Assembly (NCBI GenBank): GCA_027920525.1
Contig: CP115858.1
Coordinates: 1,178,001-1,242,000 of the forward strand
From: Chryseobacterium daecheongense
Lineage (GTDB): Bacteria; Bacteroidota; Bacteroidia; Flavobacteriales; Weeksellaceae
Direction of reading: 5' to 3'
Length of the DNA stretch: 64,000 bases
In this document: positions 1-8,307 of the stretch, in pieces
Layout of the letters: every line of letters begins with the position of its first letter
Numbering within the stretch: the first letter of the stretch is position 1
The notes under the pieces: model-generated
What the model saw: the letters and a program-made list of their open reading frames with translations, nothing else
Database searches by the model: none
What the model was told of the DNA's origin: nothing
Made by a program: the position numbers and the translations under genes

Positions 1-516
1 ATTCCCCAGATCGTCCCAGGGCCAGCCCCCGGGAATCGTCTGATGGTCAAAATATGAATCATCGATCACCAGGTCTCCATTAACCTTTGCAATTCCCTGC
101 GTTTTGATTGCTTCGATAAGCTTTTTCTTAAAATTTTCAGGTTTGTATGCTTCGTATCTCCAGCTTCCCAGAGTAGGATCACCATTAGAGCTGATCAACA
201 GGTTTCCGTTAAGAACATCTTTTGAAATCGTACCCGAATAACCGGCTGTTGTTTTAAAAGTATAATTTTTCCCTAAGGTTTCCAATGCTGCCCCAGCCGT
301 AAATATTTTCTGCGTGGAAGCAGTCGAAAGTCCTTTATTTCCCTGATAATCGTAAATCAAACGCCCGTTTTCATCGGTTACATAAAACGATAAACTGGAT
401 GCTACTCCTCCTGAAGAATTCATAAGATCCTTTGTAGCATCGTCTAATTTTTGAGCGATATCCTGAGCAAAAACTATTTGTGTAGATAATATAAGAACAC
501 CAAGTGTTTTTTTCAT
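1..516 (-). CDS. dacB: D-alanyl-D-alanine carboxypeptidase/endopeptidase (PBP4, peptidase S13), N-terminal part
   Basis: The frame is open from an ATG at 516 to the window edge, so only the first 172 residues are present; the family is usually 400-500 residues. It starts with a signal peptide (MKKTLGVLILSTQIVFAQ), so the enzyme is exported. The serine-type active-site motif SxxK is visible as S67-T-Q-K70, followed by a typical S13 region (ISSNGDPTLGSW, then VNGDLVIDDSYFD). The SxN and KTG boxes lie outside the window. The family trims or cleaves peptidoglycan peptide cross-links in the periplasm. A TATATTTG -7 box lies at 593-600, giving a leader of roughly 75 nt. The S13 assignment is firm; whether it acts as carboxypeptidase or endopeptidase cannot be read from this part. 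Confidence 0.9.
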   Translation of the reverse strand, partial: MKKTLGVLILSTQIVFAQDIAQKLDDATKDLMNSSGGVASSLSFYVTDENGRLIYDYQGNKGLSTASTQKIFTAGAALETLGKNYTFKTTAGYSGTISKDVLNGNLLISSNGDPTLGSWRYEAYKPENFKKKLIEAIKTQGIAKVNGDLVIDDSYFDHQTIPGGWPWDDLGN

Positions 517-592
517 TGCATCATTGTTATGGTGATTGATTATTTCGCAACTTATGTTGACTATATCATTGCTGAATAGTCCATTCTTTATT

Positions 593-600
593 CAAATATA
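593..600 (-). promoter_or_regulatory. -7 promoter box (TATATTTG) of dacB
   Basis: On the minus strand this reads TATATTTG, a match to the Bacteroidota -7 consensus TAnnTTTG. It lies about 75 nt upstream of the dacB start, in an otherwise gene-free stretch between dacB and pepE. No clear -33 TTG was found at the ideal distance. Confidence 0.5.
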
Positions 601-616
601 AAAAAAGATAGTGGGA

Positions 617-1312
617 TCAGATTAATGAGCTTCCTGCCTCAATTTCATAGGGTGCCTTTCCCTTCTCAAAAATCCTTGTCAGTTCGCTTCCTTCAACCGT
701 TATATTTCCACCAATTCTCCTGATCCAGTTTCCTTCACGCAACCCGATTACCTTTAAGTCATTTTGGGTTAGAAATTCAAGAATTCTGGTTTCCCGGGTT
801 TCGCCGTTATGTTTTAATTCCGGATTTGGATCCAGATAGTGAGGGTTCAGATTAAAAGGGACTAAGCCCATACAATCAAAACTTGGAGGATAAACGATAG
901 GCATATCATTCGTTGTTTTCATATTTTGTCCTCCGATATTGCTTCCCGCGCTGCATCCTAAATAAGGCTTACCTTGTTCTATATTATTCTTTAAAACCGA
1001 CATCAGATTTTCCTCATGTAAAGTTTTAACCAATAAAAATGTATTTCCACCTCCTGTAAAATATCCTTTCGCATTATATAAAGCAGCGGCTTTATCGTCA
1101 AATTCATGAAGGCCTTTTACTTTAATACCTATTGTTTCAAAAAAAGAACGGGCTTTTGCCGTATAATCGTCATGGGATATCCCTCCAGGCCTTGCATAAG
1201 GAACAAAGATGATTTCATCAACACCCTTATATAATTGTATTAATTCTTCTCTTAAATATTCCAGGTATTCGCCACCGAAAATGGTTGATGTCGAAGCTAA
1301 TATGATATTCAT
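617..1312 (-). CDS. pepE: Dipeptidase E (alpha-aspartyl dipeptidase, peptidase S51)
   Basis: A 231-residue cytoplasmic enzyme that hydrolyses dipeptides with N-terminal aspartate. The length equals that of the Salmonella family member. The nucleophile elbow GCSAGSN holds Ser121; Asp136 (TTNDMPIV) and His158 (NLNPHYLD) follow. These three positions match the Ser120/Asp135/His157 triad of characterised PepE with an offset of one. The loop YFTGGGNTF is also typical. No signal peptide is present. The gene is monocistronic, with its own promoter at 1351-1380. A cyanophycinase is a less likely alternative because it is longer and has a different start. Confidence 0.93.
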   Translation of the reverse strand: MNIILASTSTIFGGEYLEYLREELIQLYKGVDEIIFVPYARPGGISHDDYTAKARSFFETIGIKVKGLHEFDDKAAALYNAKGYFTGGGNTFLLVKTLHEENLMSVLKNNIEQGKPYLGCSAGSNIGGQNMKTTNDMPIVYPPSFDCMGLVPFNLNPHYLDPNPELKHNGETRETRILEFLTQNDLKVIGLREGNWIRRIGGNITVEGSELTRIFEKGKAPYEIEAGSSLI

Positions 1313-1350
1313 ACAATGAAATTATTGTGGTTATAAAACTAGTTGAAGTA

Positions 1351-1380
1351 CAAAGATAACTGAAACCACAACGAATCAAA
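1351..1380 (-). promoter_or_regulatory. Promoter of pepE (TTTG-N18-TATCTTTG)
   Basis: On the minus strand the -33 element TTTG (1377-1380) is followed after 18 nt by the -7 element TATCTTTG (1351-1358). This fits the Bacteroidota consensus well and predicts a leader of about 30-35 nt before the pepE ATG at 1312. Confidence 0.7.
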
Positions 1381-1504
1381 AATTAAGCTAAAAAAAATAG
1401 CTGTATCCGTTAATATTTTCTAAAAAAACTTAAAGCCTCTAAAATTTAGCCATTTATGGAATTATTATTGAATTTCAAAATGTAGAATTATAAAATATAA
1501 GATT

Positions 1505-2056
1505 ATGAAAATCGTTAAAATTAATATCAAAAATCTATTTTTAGGTTTATTATTTGTAGGAGGAATGAGTTTGGTTAATGCACAGGTAGATAGTACCAAA
1601 ACAACAGCCAATACAGCTGCAACAACTCAAGCTGGAGACACCAGTATTGAGGGTCTTAAAAAACAAATTGAAGCCAATCCAAAGGATACAGAATCGTTAG
1701 CTAAATTAGCTGCAGCTTACCAGGATGCTTCAGATTGGACCAATGCAGTGGCAACCTGGAAAAAGATATCTATTTTATTACCCGATTGGGCTCCGGCATA
1801 TTACAGCCAGGCTTACGCATATCAGGCTGCTAAAGATGATGCCAATGCTAAAATTGCTTATGAAAAGTATATAGCAACTGTAAAACCTGAGGAAGTAGAG
1901 CAAAACAAGAAAAACCTTGCGTATGCTTATTTCTATCTGGCCTTTTCAGAACAGCAAAGCGACCGTAATAAAGCAAAAGAACATATAGCTAAGTCGTTAC
2001 AGTATGACCCTACCAATCAAGATGCTTTAAAACTTAGCAAAACCTTAAATTCATAA
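1505..2056 (+). CDS. Secreted tetratricopeptide-repeat protein
   Basis: A 183-residue protein with an N-terminal signal peptide (hydrophobic LFLGLLFVGGMSLVNA, cleavage before Gln27). A low-complexity Thr/Ala stretch follows (residues about 30-47), then TPR-like helices to the end: repeated A-x-Y-x-x-A patterns at LAAAYQDASDW, YYSQAYAYQAAKDDANA and AYFYLAFSEQQSDRNKA, about 34 residues apart. TPR proteins are scaffolds for protein binding, here in the periplasm or at the outer membrane; no partner can be named. The gene stands alone between pepE (divergent) and a strong convergent terminator. Confidence 0.75.
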   Translation: MKIVKINIKNLFLGLLFVGGMSLVNAQVDSTKTTANTAATTQAGDTSIEGLKKQIEANPKDTESLAKLAAAYQDASDWTNAVATWKKISILLPDWAPAYYSQAYAYQAAKDDANAKIAYEKYIATVKPEEVEQNKKNLAYAYFYLAFSEQQSDRNKAKEHIAKSLQYDPTNQDALKLSKTLNS

Positions 2057-2061
2057 AAAAT

Positions 2062-2089
2062 AAAATCCGGAAAATTTCCGGATTTTTTA
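2062..2089. terminator. Bidirectional intrinsic terminator
   Basis: A near-perfect palindrome (AAATCCGGAAA / TTTCCGGATTT) has A-runs and T-runs on both flanks. It lies between the end of the TPR gene (2056) and the end of the convergent DUF1905 gene (2100), so it can serve both. Confidence 0.85.
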
Positions 2090-2099
2090 TTTCTGTATT

Positions 2100-2588
2100 T
2101 TATTTGATCATTTTACCGAAGAAATCGGTTTCTCCTTTCAGATGTCTTATAATTTTATCAATGTTTCTTTCAATGCTTGCCTCGGTTTTAAGGTTATTGA
2201 TATAACGGACCAATTCCAGCTTTCTTGAAGGAATTAAACTTTCAAAATTACGCAGGGTAACAGGATCTTCCCTGATCGCCTGGTCAAGTTTAGGATGAAT
2301 AACAATACTCCTGTCCGAGCTATCATATTCTATTGAAACTTCTATTATCTCACCAATTCTTTTGGGAGAATTCTTTAACATGACAAGATTTATATACAAT
2401 CTCCATTCTCCGAGATACTTCATTAAATTCTGCTTATATTCCACACCATTCACTGTTCCTTTCACAGGAATAGGGCTCTTATCTCTTCCTGAAACTTCAA
2501 AAATTGTTTTTAATATTTCTTCAGGAATGAAAACAAAAGGATTAATTCCTATAATTTCAAGCCGTGCTGTAAACAGATTATTTTCCAT
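2100..2588 (-). CDS. DUF1905 / YdeI (OmpD-associated)-like protein
   Basis: A 162-residue protein when started at MENNLFTAR (2588). A longer open frame to 2639 exists, but its extra residues (MIVYYFILLN...) look like translated AT-rich leader. Residues about 5-85 resemble DUF1905, a small beta-barrel (FTARLEIIG...FVFIPEEI, then PVKGTVNGVEYKQNLM). The C-terminal third (HPKLDQAIREDPVTLRNFESL, then RKLELVRYINNLKTEASIERNIDKI in pieces) resembles the YdeI/OmpD-associated domain, described in some databases as bacteriocin protection. The biochemical role is unknown. It is a single gene ending at the shared terminator 2062-2089. Confidence 0.7.
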   Translation of the reverse strand: MENNLFTARLEIIGINPFVFIPEEILKTIFEVSGRDKSPIPVKGTVNGVEYKQNLMKYLGEWRLYINLVMLKNSPKRIGEIIEVSIEYDSSDRSIVIHPKLDQAIREDPVTLRNFESLIPSRKLELVRYINNLKTEASIERNIDKIIRHLKGETDFFGKMIK

Positions 2589-2667
2589 ATATGACAAATT
2601 TAGAAAATAGTTTAATAGGATAAAATAGTAGACAATCAATAGATATCCGACAGACTATTTATGTTTT

Positions 2668-2695
2668 CCAACCTCCAACCTCTAACCTCTAACCT
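2668..2695. repeat. Four tandem 7-bp repeats (AGGTTAG/AGGTTGG on the minus strand)
   Basis: The plus strand reads CCAACCT twice and CTAACCT twice in direct succession. The same 7-mer in opposite orientation recurs at 11723-11763. Both lie in intergenic DNA. Confidence 0.8.
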
Positions 2696-2763
2696 TTAAT
2701 ATCTACCTTCCAGTCTCAAACCAACAAAACAGCAACTAAGTTTTCCACTCGCAAAGTATTCCT

Positions 2764-2771
2764 TATCTTTG
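2764..2771 (+). promoter_or_regulatory. -7 promoter box (TATCTTTG) of the transaldolase gene
   Basis: TATCTTTG matches TAnnTTTG exactly and lies 23 nt before the ATG at 2795. The upstream -33 element is not clear. Confidence 0.55.
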
Positions 2772-2794
2772 CAGGAATAAATCTATGTAACAAA

Positions 2795-3448
2795 ATGAAA
2801 TTTTTTATTGACACTGCTAATTTAGAGCAAATTAAGGAAGCTAAAGATCTTGGAATTTTAGATGGTGTAACCACTAACCCTTCATTAATGGCTAAAGAAG
2901 GTATCCAGGGAGCTGAAGCAATCAAGAACCACTACAAAACGATCTGTGAAATTGTAGATGGTGATATTTCTGCAGAAGTACTTTCTACAACATATGAGGA
3001 AATGATCAAAGAAGGAGATGAATTGGCAGCAATCCATCCAAACATTGTGGTAAAAATTCCGATGATTAAAGATGGTATTAAAGCATTAAAATATTTTTCG
3101 GACAAAGGGATCAAGACGAACTGTACATTGATTTTCTCTCCGGGACAGGCTCTTTTAGCAGCAAAAGCAGGAGCAACTTATGTTTCTCCATTCCTGGGAA
3201 GACTAGATGATATTTCTACGGACGGGCTTAACCTTATCCAGGAGATTCGTTTGATTTTTGACAACTATATGTACGAAACTGAGATTTTAGCAGCATCTAT
3301 CCGTCATTCTATGCACATTATTGATTGTGCTAAAATCGGTGCTGATGTGATCACTTCGCCACTGGCTCCGATCTTAAGCCTGTTAAAGCACCCGCTTACA
3401 GACAGTGGATTAGCTCAGTTTATTGCAGATTCTCAGAAATTGGCTTAA
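2795..3448 (+). CDS. Transaldolase of the small TalC/fructose-6-phosphate aldolase family
   Basis: A 217-residue TIM-barrel enzyme of the pentose-phosphate pathway. It begins [10 protein letters not shown], and the Schiff-base lysine is Lys87 in VVKIPM (Lys85 in E. coli FSA). GVTTNPS near residue 24 binds the sugar phosphate. Two positions that separate the two activities point to transaldolase: Glu61 (SAEVL) stands where FSA has Gln59, and Phe133 ([10 protein letters not shown]) stands where FSA has Tyr131. Many pipelines label such genes fructose-6-phosphate aldolase (fsa). It is monocistronic, with a promoter at 2764 and a strong terminator at 3468. Confidence 0.88.
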   Translation: MKFFIDTANLEQIKEAKDLGILDGVTTNPSLMAKEGIQGAEAIKNHYKTICEIVDGDISAEVLSTTYEEMIKEGDELAAIHPNIVVKIPMIKDGIKALKYFSDKGIKTNCTLIFSPGQALLAAKAGATYVSPFLGRLDDISTDGLNLIQEIRLIFDNYMYETEILAASIRHSMHIIDCAKIGADVITSPLAPILSLLKHPLTDSGLAQFIADSQKLA

Positions 3449-3467
3449 CAGCTTAACCATATTGCAT

Positions 3468-3499
3468 AAAAAATCCCGAATTCATTTCGGGATTTTTTA
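3468..3499. terminator. Bidirectional intrinsic terminator
   Basis: The stem AAAAAATCCCGAA / TTCGGGATTTTTT has A-runs and T-runs on both sides. It lies between the transaldolase gene and the convergent GLPGLI gene that ends at 3502. Confidence 0.9.
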
Positions 3500-3501
3500 T
3501 T

Positions 3502-4389
3502 TTATTTATAAAGATCAGGCTCTATTTTATTATTGTTATTTTTCATTTCTTCTCTCGCCCTTTTCTCTATATTCCTGTACATTTCATTCATATCAATGTC
3601 TTTCCCATCCTTATTTTTCATTCTTACGACAGCTCCGGCCGGAAGTGTGCTCATTGTTTGCTTCATGTCCTTTGTGGGATCTGCCTGATAATCTTTCCAG
3701 GCTTTTTTAAACTGTTTTTTTGTTACTTCGATATCTTTGCCCCCCAAACCGATCATGGTTACTCCCGGCATTTGTATGTCTTCTTCCTGGCTTATGTTTG
3801 TCTTTTTATTTCCAATCAAAGTCATTATATGCGAACCTGTTTTGTCTTCAAGCTTCACAATTAAACCAGGTAATCCATAGAATTTATAAGGTCCGTCCTG
3901 AAAAGGGATATCGGTACTAAACCAGGCAGTCCATTCTCTGCCTCCATAGGTTGTTGTTGCCTTTTGGGTGTTATACTCTCCTATTTTTTGTTTTTCAGAA
4001 AGAATCTTCCATTCAGGTTTTTGATCTTCTGCTATTTTATAGATTGTGTTTCCTATTTTTTCTGAAAGTACAACCTTATAGTCGGGATATGTTTTGGTAA
4101 CGCTTGTAGCAATCACACCCGGTTTCATATTTTTTTTGATATTAATACTTTCTCCAAAACCGCCTTTCATTTGTTTTGTGATATCCGCTTTTGTTGTAGA
4201 GTCGGAGACAAATTTTTCACGGCTGTAATATTTTGAGCCATTTTTATCAATATCCAGGAGCATTACATCACTTTTTATATCCGCTCTGTTGGTGGAATCC
4301 GAGATATACTTATAATCATAATAAAACCTATTTGCCTGGGCATGAGTAAGTATACTCAAAAGTAAAAAAAGTAAAATATTATTTTTCAT
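3502..4389 (-). CDS. GLPGLI family secreted protein
   Basis: A 295-residue protein with a signal peptide (MKNNILLFLLLSILTHAQA). It carries the family hallmark GLPGLIVKLED in its middle (FYGLPGLI), preceded by the usual WTAWFSTDIPFQDGPYKF segment. The family is widespread in Bacteroidota and exported; its function is not known. The C-terminal tail is polar and ends in a low-complexity Lys/Asn stretch. It lies 61 bp after the M56 metalloprotease gene on the same strand and could be co-transcribed with it and blaI. GLPGLI genes often occur next to TonB-dependent receptors, but none is here. Confidence 0.88.
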   Translation of the reverse strand: MKNNILLFLLLSILTHAQANRFYYDYKYISDSTNRADIKSDVMLLDIDKNGSKYYSREKFVSDSTTKADITKQMKGGFGESINIKKNMKPGVIATSVTKTYPDYKVVLSEKIGNTIYKIAEDQKPEWKILSEKQKIGEYNTQKATTTYGGREWTAWFSTDIPFQDGPYKFYGLPGLIVKLEDKTGSHIMTLIGNKKTNISQEEDIQMPGVTMIGLGGKDIEVTKKQFKKAWKDYQADPTKDMKQTMSTLPAGAVVRMKNKDGKDIDMNEMYRNIEKRAREEMKNNNNKIEPDLYK

Positions 4390-4450
4390 AGGTTATTGAG
4401 ACATAAAAAGCTTTGCCAATTCTGGATTGACAAAGCCAATTGGAACTTTA

Positions 4451-6298
4451 TTATTTTGTCTGAATTCTTATCTCTCCTGAAGGATCTCCGTCTTTTGTGC
4501 GTTTATTCACATTCATACTTTTAATATCCTTTGGATTAATAGCATCAAATTCTTTTCTGGTGACCTCTACTCCGTTAATGTATAATTTCATGTTACCGTA
4601 ATTATTAGCGGATCCGTTTACTCTTGGAACTGTAAAAGTATTCACATCTTTAAAATTAGAGTTCAGCCTCACTGTCACCGGATTATCCGAATCGCTAAAA
4701 CTGGATGTATACACATAAACTCTTCTATTGTTGCCATCCAATGCTCTTCTTTCTGCATCCAGCTTCATTCTTTCTGCATCAAGTTTAGCTCTTTTTTCGT
4801 TAAGCCTGGCACGCTTTCTATCGAGTTTCGCTCGTTTCGCAGCCGTTTCCATAGCTCCTTTTGCATTCTCGGAAGCCTTGGCAAGTTCTGCTGCATCCCA
4901 TTTCATATCCTTAATTTCACTGAACTTTAATGCTTTCATTCGAGGAGCTGTCGGAGGAACCGGAGGCGTTGGCATATCCTGGAAATCGAAATTAATTTCA
5001 GGTATTTCAGGAATCTCAACGTTCATATTCTTGAGCTCTTTCACTTTATTCTTCCATTCATCGGATTTGAAAAAGTCATTAATTCTTTTAATTTCATTTC
5101 CATTAATGGTATAAGCCATTCTGAAATCATCGGAACTTGTAATTTTTCCCATTTCAGCTGACAGATCATTAAGCTCATCTACATTCTTCTGGAACTCTTT
5201 ACTTTCCGGCTTAAGGCTTTTCAGAGCCATACTTTTTTCCTGGATTTTCTTTCCAAGATCTTTTAATTTCTCTGTTTCTTTTTTTCTTAACAGCTTTTGT
5301 TGTGAATCATCAATTTTACCGATTTTGGCAGGAATGGTGTCTTTTGTAATGGAAGTTACATTTTGAACTTTGGCTTCAGGCTGTTCTTCCATTCTGGATA
5401 CTGCTTCCCGGATCGCTATGTTGGTTTCTTTTATTTCTTTATTCTTCGCATTTACCATATAGGCAAAAGCCACTGTAAATAAAACCGGTAATGCAAAAAT
5501 CCTTCGCGCATACCCGAATTTGGTTTTGGGTTTTTGTAACATTTTTAGACGTTTTTTTAGATTTGAACTTAAAAACGGACTGGTTGCAGGTAACTGTGTT
5601 CCGGAAAAGTGACTTGCTAAAAGCATCTGCGCAAATGCTTTTGTGTCCGATTGTTTGACGGCTTTTTTATCAGCCAGGTATTCATGGATAAGACCGAGTT
5701 CTTTTTTCATCATATAAAAGAACGGATTGAACCAGAAGACTGAGGTAATCACTTCGATAAAAATTTTATCAAAGGAATGCTTCTGTTCAATATGTACCAT
5801 CTCATGCTTTAAGATCTGTTTCCCAATATCAGAATTCAACTGTATTGAATTCTTCCAGAATAGATTTTTAAAGTATGAAAACGGTGCTTCAGTAAGGTTT
5901 GTATGGTAAAAATTTATACCATCAAAACTCTCTTTTTGAAATTTCTTTTTAAGCTGTTGGATCCTGATGATCCCATAGATAAGCCTTCCTAAAAAATAGA
6001 AAGAAACCAGTCCCAAAGCTGAAAAAATAATTCTAAAATAAATGTGGTCATTGCTTATGTTTTTATGTGAATTAAAATTCTGTAATTTATTGAGCAACAA
6101 ATACACCTCATTATTCACTTCTATAGTAAAATCATCAACCCTCATAAGAGGTAATAACAATGAAAGTAATATAGCCGATAACAGATAGAATCTGTTATAA
6201 TGATGAAATGTCTTGTCCTTTAAAGACAACTGATAATACAAAAATGTTACACCACAACATACAATTACTTTCCCAAAGTATAGAAGTAGAGTTTCCAT
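4451..6298 (-). CDS. BlaR1-like M56 family membrane metallopeptidase with coiled-coil and plug-like C-terminus
   Basis: A 615-residue protein from METLLLYFGK. A start 39 nt further upstream would overlap the regulator gene and is not needed. The N-terminal part has several membrane helices (residues about 5-25, 36-52, 90-112). The zinc site is H165-E-M-V-H169 with Glu206 in HEYLADKKA, typical of M56. Another membrane helix follows (ARRIFALPVLFTVAFAYMV). The rest is a periplasmic region with a Lys/Arg/Glu-rich heptad stretch near residues 490-530 (repeats of RAKLD/ERMKLD). The end resembles a TonB-plug or STN-type fold (LYINGVEVTRKEFDAINPKDIKSMNV). No penicillin-binding sensor domain is present, so the signal is unlikely to be a beta-lactam bound as in BlaR1. 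By analogy the protease relieves repression by the adjacent BlaI-type regulator. Confidence 0.85.
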   Translation of the reverse strand: METLLLYFGKVIVCCGVTFLYYQLSLKDKTFHHYNRFYLLSAILLSLLLPLMRVDDFTIEVNNEVYLLLNKLQNFNSHKNISNDHIYFRIIFSALGLVSFYFLGRLIYGIIRIQQLKKKFQKESFDGINFYHTNLTEAPFSYFKNLFWKNSIQLNSDIGKQILKHEMVHIEQKHSFDKIFIEVITSVFWFNPFFYMMKKELGLIHEYLADKKAVKQSDTKAFAQMLLASHFSGTQLPATSPFLSSNLKKRLKMLQKPKTKFGYARRIFALPVLFTVAFAYMVNAKNKEIKETNIAIREAVSRMEEQPEAKVQNVTSITKDTIPAKIGKIDDSQQKLLRKKETEKLKDLGKKIQEKSMALKSLKPESKEFQKNVDELNDLSAEMGKITSSDDFRMAYTINGNEIKRINDFFKSDEWKNKVKELKNMNVEIPEIPEINFDFQDMPTPPVPPTAPRMKALKFSEIKDMKWDAAELAKASENAKGAMETAAKRAKLDRKRARLNEKRAKLDAERMKLDAERRALDGNNRRVYVYTSSFSDSDNPVTVRLNSNFKDVNTFTVPRVNGSANNYGNMKLYINGVEVTRKEFDAINPKDIKSMNVNKRTKDGDPSGEIRIQTK

Positions 6299-6299
6299 A

Positions 6300-6665
6300 T
6301 CAGTTTTTCTTTTTGAGTTCGTTGAGCAGTATTTCAAGATCTTCTACCGTCATTTCATTTTTTTCTACCAAAAAAGAGACTGCACTTTTATAAGATCCTT
6401 TGAAATAATTTTTCACAAGACTTTTCATCGTCTTGCCCGAATACTGTTCCTTTGTGATCAGTGCAAAATATTCATGCTGTCTGCCATAAACATTATAATC
6501 AACAAATTCCTTATCCTTTAATACTTTTAGAATAGTTGAAACAGTATTTGTGTGAGGTTTGGGTTCAGGAAACAAATCAAGAATATCCTTGAGGAATCCT
6601 TTTTCAATTTTCCATAAATACTGCATTACCTGTTCTTCTGCTTTTGTTAAAGTCTGAATTATCAT
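6300..6665 (-). CDS. BlaI/MecI/CopY-type winged-helix repressor
   Basis: A 121-residue DNA-binding protein starting MIIQTLTKAEEQVMQYLW. The winged helix covers residues about 5-75, with the recognition segment TNTVSTILKVLKDKEFV. A dimerisation helix bundle follows (YKSAVSFLVEKNEMTVEDLEILLNEL). Its stop codon is one base before the start of the M56 gene, so the two are translationally linked. BlaI family members are cleaved after activation of the M56 partner. The promoter overlaps a TACA-NN-TGTA dyad (6730-6739), the expected operator, which predicts autorepression. Confidence 0.92.
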   Translation of the reverse strand: MIIQTLTKAEEQVMQYLWKIEKGFLKDILDLFPEPKPHTNTVSTILKVLKDKEFVDYNVYGRQHEYFALITKEQYSGKTMKSLVKNYFKGSYKSAVSFLVEKNEMTVEDLEILLNELKKKN

Positions 6666-6996
6666 ATCCTGTTCATTTATCTTGAATGATATATCATCGC
6701 TAAATTCTATATCACTATTTAATTAGTTATACAAATGTAGAAATAAATTACATTCAAACAACTATTTTTTTAGTGATAAACAGAATAAGCACATAACTAA
6801 TTGATATTCAATATAATATTTTTTATTAAAATATGTTAAATTAGTAAGTAGTAATCAAATTCCACTGAATTATCAATAGAAAATTCTTTAATTACAATAT
6901 AAATTCTTAAAACTTGTTAATTTTTATTAAATAAAATTAAAATGAATATGTTTAAACTGGGAAAATATATTTATTTTAGTGCTTTAAAAATTTCTC
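6666..6996. other. 331-bp intergenic region between the BlaI gene and the next secreted protein
   Basis: The region is very AT-rich. It holds the blaI promoter and dyad at 6730-6761 (minus strand) and a TATATTTA -7-like box at 6966-6973 (plus strand) that may serve the gene at 6997. I see no further gene, RNA or repeat in it. Confidence 0.6.
6730..6761 (-). promoter_or_regulatory. Promoter and putative operator of the BlaI/M56 operon
   Basis: On the minus strand TTG (6759-6761), 19 nt and TACATTTG (6732-6739) form a good Bacteroidota promoter. The -7 box is part of TACAAATGTA (6730-6739 on plus), which has the TACA/TGTA half-sites known for BlaI/MecI operators. A repressor bound there would cover the -7 box. 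Confidence 0.6.
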
Positions 6997-7578
6997 ATGA
7001 AAAGATATAATTTACTGATTGTACTATTACTACTTATTTTTAACATTACTAATGCTCAAAAGAAAAGTTCGCCTGCTGCAGATTTCAGCGCTTTAAAGGA
7101 AGCAAAAACTAAAATTGAAAATACAGTTCCTACGGTTATCGGACATTTACAAGCGATCGCTACCAAAGAAGGAGACAATAATATTCTTACCAACGGAAAA
7201 GCAGCACTGGGAAAAGAATATGGTATTTTAGAATCTGAATGGTACTTATACAGAGGAAATATGAACAACTGCATTTTAAATAATTCTTCAAAGAAAGCTA
7301 AAAAGTGCATGGAATACCACACGCAATACCTGAGAAATACGCTTATCAACTATAAAAACTATATTACTTACCTCACAAAAAAGAATGGGTATCTTGGAGT
7401 AGAAGGTGATACTAAAATTGATTTTAATCCTAGTGAAATCACTACAAAATTAAATGACGCTTATTTTAATGGTGGTGATGCCTCCAACAGAATGAAAGGA
7501 AATCAAAAGAAAGAATTTCTGGGTCAGACAATGGCAGATGATCTTAAATTAAAACCTTATGCTGAGCTAGCACAATAA
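6997..7578 (+). CDS. Secreted protein of unknown function
   Basis: I do not recognise a family. The protein has 193 residues with a clear signal peptide (MKRYNLLIVLLLLIFNITNA, then Gln). The mature part is mostly helical and charged. It contains a pair of cysteines (NNCILNN and KKCMEYH) that could form a disulfide in the periplasm, and a Tyr/Asn/Lys-rich middle (TLINYKNYITYLTKKNGYLG). There are no obvious catalytic motifs. It is a single gene with its own terminator at 7582-7608, divergent from the BlaI/M56 operon; a functional link to that operon is possible but not shown. Confidence 0.65.
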   Translation: MKRYNLLIVLLLLIFNITNAQKKSSPAADFSALKEAKTKIENTVPTVIGHLQAIATKEGDNNILTNGKAALGKEYGILESEWYLYRGNMNNCILNNSSKKAKKCMEYHTQYLRNTLINYKNYITYLTKKNGYLGVEGDTKIDFNPSEITTKLNDAYFNGGDASNRMKGNQKKEFLGQTMADDLKLKPYAELAQ

Positions 7579-7581
7579 TAT

Positions 7582-7608
7582 AATCCCGCTTTATGCGGGA
7601 TTTTTTTA
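7582..7608 (+). terminator. Intrinsic terminator
   Basis: The stem AATCCCGC / GCGGGATT has a TTTAT loop and is followed by a T-run. It lies directly after the stop codon at 7578. Confidence 0.88.
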
Positions 7609-7728
7609 TTTACTACTTTTACTTAATTACATCCTTATAACAGATAAATAAAATCCCTGAATCACTCTATCTGTATTTCAGAATAAAGAAATATTTTATT
7701 CATTTAATTATTTTGTAATTTTGAATAT

Positions 7729-8307
7729 ATGTTTAATATCTTCAGTACATATCTTCAAAACAAAATAAGCCTCTCCCAGGATGAACTAAAGTTTATTGAG
7801 TCGCTGAGCATTATTAAAAAACTAAAAAAACACCAATTTCTTTTATCAGAAGGGGATATTTGTACTTTTAACTCATTTGTCTGCTCGGGTTTCTTACGAA
7901 AATATAGCATGGACGAAAAAGGTATAGAGCATACAGTTTATTTTGCCACAGAGAACTGGTGGATTTCTGACATGCAAAGTCTTATGGATGGAACTCCTTC
8001 AAAATACTATATCAGTGCTGTTGAAGATTCTGTTGTCTTATTAATTAGCAATTCCAACTTTGAAAAAATATGTACGGAAATACCTCTGTTTAAAGATATG
8101 GCCAATATGCTTTTACAAAGAAGTCTTAATGCCAGCCAAGAAAGGATAAACTCCACCTTAAGTGCTACTGCGGAGCAAAAATATATCCAATTTTTAAAAA
8201 CTTTTCCTAAAGTAGCAAACCGAGTTCCACGTTATATGCTTGCATCTTATTTAGGGATCACTGCTGAAACATTGAGCCGAATTCGGAAAACCGTTTCCAC
8301 TAAGTAA
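7729..8307 (+). CDS. Crp/Fnr-family transcriptional regulator
   Basis: A 192-residue protein. Residues about 20-115 form a cyclic-nucleotide-binding-type beta roll (HQFLLSEGDICTFNSFVCSGFLRKY...VYFATENWWISDMQSLM). A helix-turn-helix follows at the C-terminus (PRYMLASYLGITAETLSRIRK). The domain order and length are typical of the short Crp/Fnr regulators that are numerous in Flavobacteriia. There is no Fe-S cysteine cluster, so it is not an Fnr in the strict sense, and the ligand is unknown. It precedes three genes (8544-10509) on the same strand after a 236-bp gap and may control them. Confidence 0.88.
   Translation: MFNIFSTYLQNKISLSQDELKFIESLSIIKKLKKHQFLLSEGDICTFNSFVCSGFLRKYSMDEKGIEHTVYFATENWWISDMQSLMDGTPSKYYISAVEDSVVLLISNSNFEKICTEIPLFKDMANMLLQRSLNASQERINSTLSATAEQKYIQFLKTFPKVANRVPRYMLASYLGITAETLSRIRKTVSTK

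Noticed and set aside
3423-3920. Open frames antisense to the GLPGLI gene
   Set aside because: They are shadows of a gene with signal peptide and family motif on the opposite strand, and start inside the transaldolase gene or its terminator.
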